Positions 62,699 through 64,000 of a stretch of DNA of 64,000 bases are shown here, piece by piece. The notes under the pieces are model-generated. The model searched no databases and was not told the DNA's origin. It saw only the letters and a list, made by a program, of their open reading frames with translations. Origin of the DNA: Antarcticibacterium sp. 1MA-6-2 (lineage in GTDB: Bacteria > Bacteroidota > Bacteroidia > Flavobacteriales > Flavobacteriaceae); assembly GCF_021535135.1 (NCBI RefSeq), contig NZ_CP091036.1, positions 2,542,001 through 2,606,000 of the forward strand, read 5' to 3'. The translations under genes were made by a program, and so were the position numbers. How positions within the stretch are numbered: position 1 is the stretch's first letter; each line of letters begins with the position of its first letter.

Positions 62699-64000
62699 GT
62701 GGACAAAGAGTTAATTATTAGAACTGGTTCCTCTGCTGTAGATTTTGCCTTATTAAAAGATGGAAAACTTGTTGAATTAAACAAAGAAGAAGACGACAGT
62801 AATTTTGCGGTTGGAGATATATTTCTGGCCAAAGTTAGAAAAGCTGTTCCGGGACTAAATGCCGCATTTGTTAATGTGGGCTATACTAAAGATGGTTTTT
62901 TACACTATCACGATCTTGGTCCGCAAGTCTCTTCATTGTTGAAGTTCATAAAACGTGTAAGCACAGGTAAATTAAAAGATTATTCTTTACAGAATTTTAC
63001 TTTTGAAAAAGATATTGATAAAGACGGCAGCATTGTTGACGTCTTAAAATCAAATCAGTCGCTACTGGTACAGGTGATGAAAGAACCCATCTCCACCAAA
63101 GGCCCCAGGATAAGCTCCGAGCTTTCCCTTCCCGGCCGTTATATTGTGCTGGTCCCATTTTCTAACCGCGTCTCTGTCTCACAAAAGATAGAAAGCAAAG
63201 AAGAGAAAGACCGCCTGAAAAGATTGGTGAAAAGTATAAAACCAAAAGGATTTGGAATTATAGTACGTACCGTAGCCGAAGGCAAAAAAGTAGCAGAGTT
63301 GGACAGAGATCTCCAGAATTTACTGGGTCGCTGGACAGCAATGAGCAAAAAACTTTATAAAGCGCCTCACCCTTCCAAAGTCTTGGGAGAATTAAACAGA
63401 GCTTCTTCAATATTGAGAGACATCTTTAATGATTCCTTCACCTCAATATGGGTAGATGACGAAACGCTTTATGATCAAATTAAAGATTTCGTGGCAGAGA
63501 TTGCCCCGAATAAAGAATCAATAGTAAAATTGTATCAATCAAACGTTCCCGTTTTTGAAAAATTTGGTATCGAAAGACAAATAAAAACTTCATTTGGCCG
63601 CACCGTTTCCATGAGTAAGGGTGCCTATCTCATTATAGAGCATACAGAGGCCATGCACGTTATAGACGTGAATAGTGGCAACAGGTCCAACAAAGCAAAA
63701 AATCAGGAGGATACCGCATTAGAGGTAAACCTGATTAGCGCAACCGAAATTGCCCGCCAGCTGCGACTCCGCGATATGGGAGGTATCATTGTTATAGACT
63801 TCATTGATATGAACAAAGCTGAAAACCGAAAGGCCCTCTACGATCACCTTAGAAACGAAATGAGCGATGACCGTGCAAAGCACAAAATTTTACCTCCGAG
63901 TAAATTTGGTTTGATACAAATCACAAGACAACGCGTAAGGCCGGAAACTAATATCAAGACAAGGGAAGAAAATCCTAACGGTACAGGTGAAATTGAAGCA
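62699..64000 (+). CDS. rng: Ribonuclease E/G (rng type), 3' end outside window
   Basis: 434 codons present from a GTG start (62699), beginning DKELIIRTGSSAVDFALLKDG; the gene continues past the window edge. S1 domain: FAVGDIFLAKVRKAVPGLNAAFVNVGY and DGFLHYHDLG. The RNase H-like/DNase I-like catalytic part has RTVAEGKKVAEL, AMHVIDVNSGNRSNK (first catalytic aspartate) and MGGIIVIDFIDM (second), then FGLIQITRQRVRP. It processes rRNA and mRNA. No frame break in the visible part. Confidence 0.94.
   Translation, partial: MDKELIIRTGSSAVDFALLKDGKLVELNKEEDDSNFAVGDIFLAKVRKAVPGLNAAFVNVGYTKDGFLHYHDLGPQVSSLLKFIKRVSTGKLKDYSLQNFTFEKDIDKDGSIVDVLKSNQSLLVQVMKEPISTKGPRISSELSLPGRYIVLVPFSNRVSVSQKIESKEEKDRLKRLVKSIKPKGFGIIVRTVAEGKKVAELDRDLQNLLGRWTAMSKKLYKAPHPSKVLGELNRASSILRDIFNDSFTSIWVDDETLYDQIKDFVAEIAPNKESIVKLYQSNVPVFEKFGIERQIKTSFGRTVSMSKGAYLIIEHTEAMHVIDVNSGNRSNKAKNQEDTALEVNLISATEIARQLRLRDMGGIIVIDFIDMNKAENRKALYDHLRNEMSDDRAKHKILPPSKFGLIQITRQRVRPETNIKTREENPNGTGEIEA

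Noticed and set aside
1..64000. Phage, integrative element or defence island
   Set aside because: Gene content is core flavobacterial chromosome. Apart from one toxin-antitoxin pair I see no integrase, transposase, restriction enzyme or defence gene, including no methyltransferase that could account for RCCGGY.

Overview
The window is a continuous piece of chromosome from a Bacteroidetes bacterium, almost certainly a marine-type Flavobacteriaceae (Gramella/Salegentibacter-like by gene content; genus not resolved). The evidence is the gldD-gldE-ssb-mutY-HU-rng block, bL21 with a C-terminal tail, DUF4301, a TPP-riboswitch-controlled TonB receptor, PcrB-type prenylglyceryl phosphate synthase, TAnnTTTG promoter boxes, weak ribosome binding sites and frequent TTG/GTG starts. 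I see no rRNA, tRNA, phage, IS element or CRISPR array.

Layout. 1-2.3 kb: TRAP uptake operon (dctPQM), cut by the window edge. 2.7-9.3 kb: accessory genes, including two short-chain dehydrogenases, TerC, a SemiSWEET, and a compact operon of a GntA-like heme N-hydroxylase, a PaiB-like flavin protein and a DUF1989 protein. 9.4-16.3 kb: glycerophosphodiesterase, HI0933-type flavoprotein, TspO, mevalonate decarboxylase, mevalonate kinase, UbiA prenyltransferase, RluB. 16.6-19.9 kb: polyamine genes (arginine decarboxylase, agmatinase, deoxyhypusine-synthase-like). 20-28.4 kb: LpxB-N protein, mannosyltransferase, membrane MutS-like ATPase, YjbR, a RelE/ParE toxin-antitoxin pair, DUF4230, leuS. 28.6-32.8 kb: ftsX, DUF3098, uppP, truB, TonB-like protein, tag. 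32.8-37.9 kb: aat, DUF3127, flavin reductase, histidine kinase, HAD, HIT, greA. 38-45 kb: Rieske-like lipoprotein, thiamine-type TonB receptor with TPP riboswitch, hybrid kinase and NtrC-type regulator. 45-50.5 kb: arfB, DUF4301, NadR-like kinase, PnuC/PnuT, thiamine-binding protein, PcrB, phosphopantetheinyl transferase. 50.5-57.4 kb: ahcY, rpmA, rplU and an M16 protease pair. 57.4-64 kb: EamA exporter, gldD, gldE, ssb, mutY, HU, a 29-residue basic protein and the start of rng.

The most important observation concerns the sequence as a whole. Twenty-two genes, many of them essential (leuS, ahcY, rplU, uppP, gldE), carry 27 frameshifts or in-frame stops. In each case the conserved protein is restored if the break is read as a hexamer RCCGGY (ACCGGT, ACCGGC, GCCGGT or GCCGGC). 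Reading the window by eye I find no intact RCCGGY, although well over one hundred CCGG tetramers with other flanks are intact. Three further breaks (one G run in leuS, two in the paiB gene) do not clearly fit. The simplest explanation is that RCCGGY is chemically modified in this organism and was systematically miscalled by a modification-sensitive (nanopore-like) platform. The breaks are then a footprint of an RCCGGY modification system encoded elsewhere, not pseudogenes. Genes with such breaks are annotated over their full repaired span.
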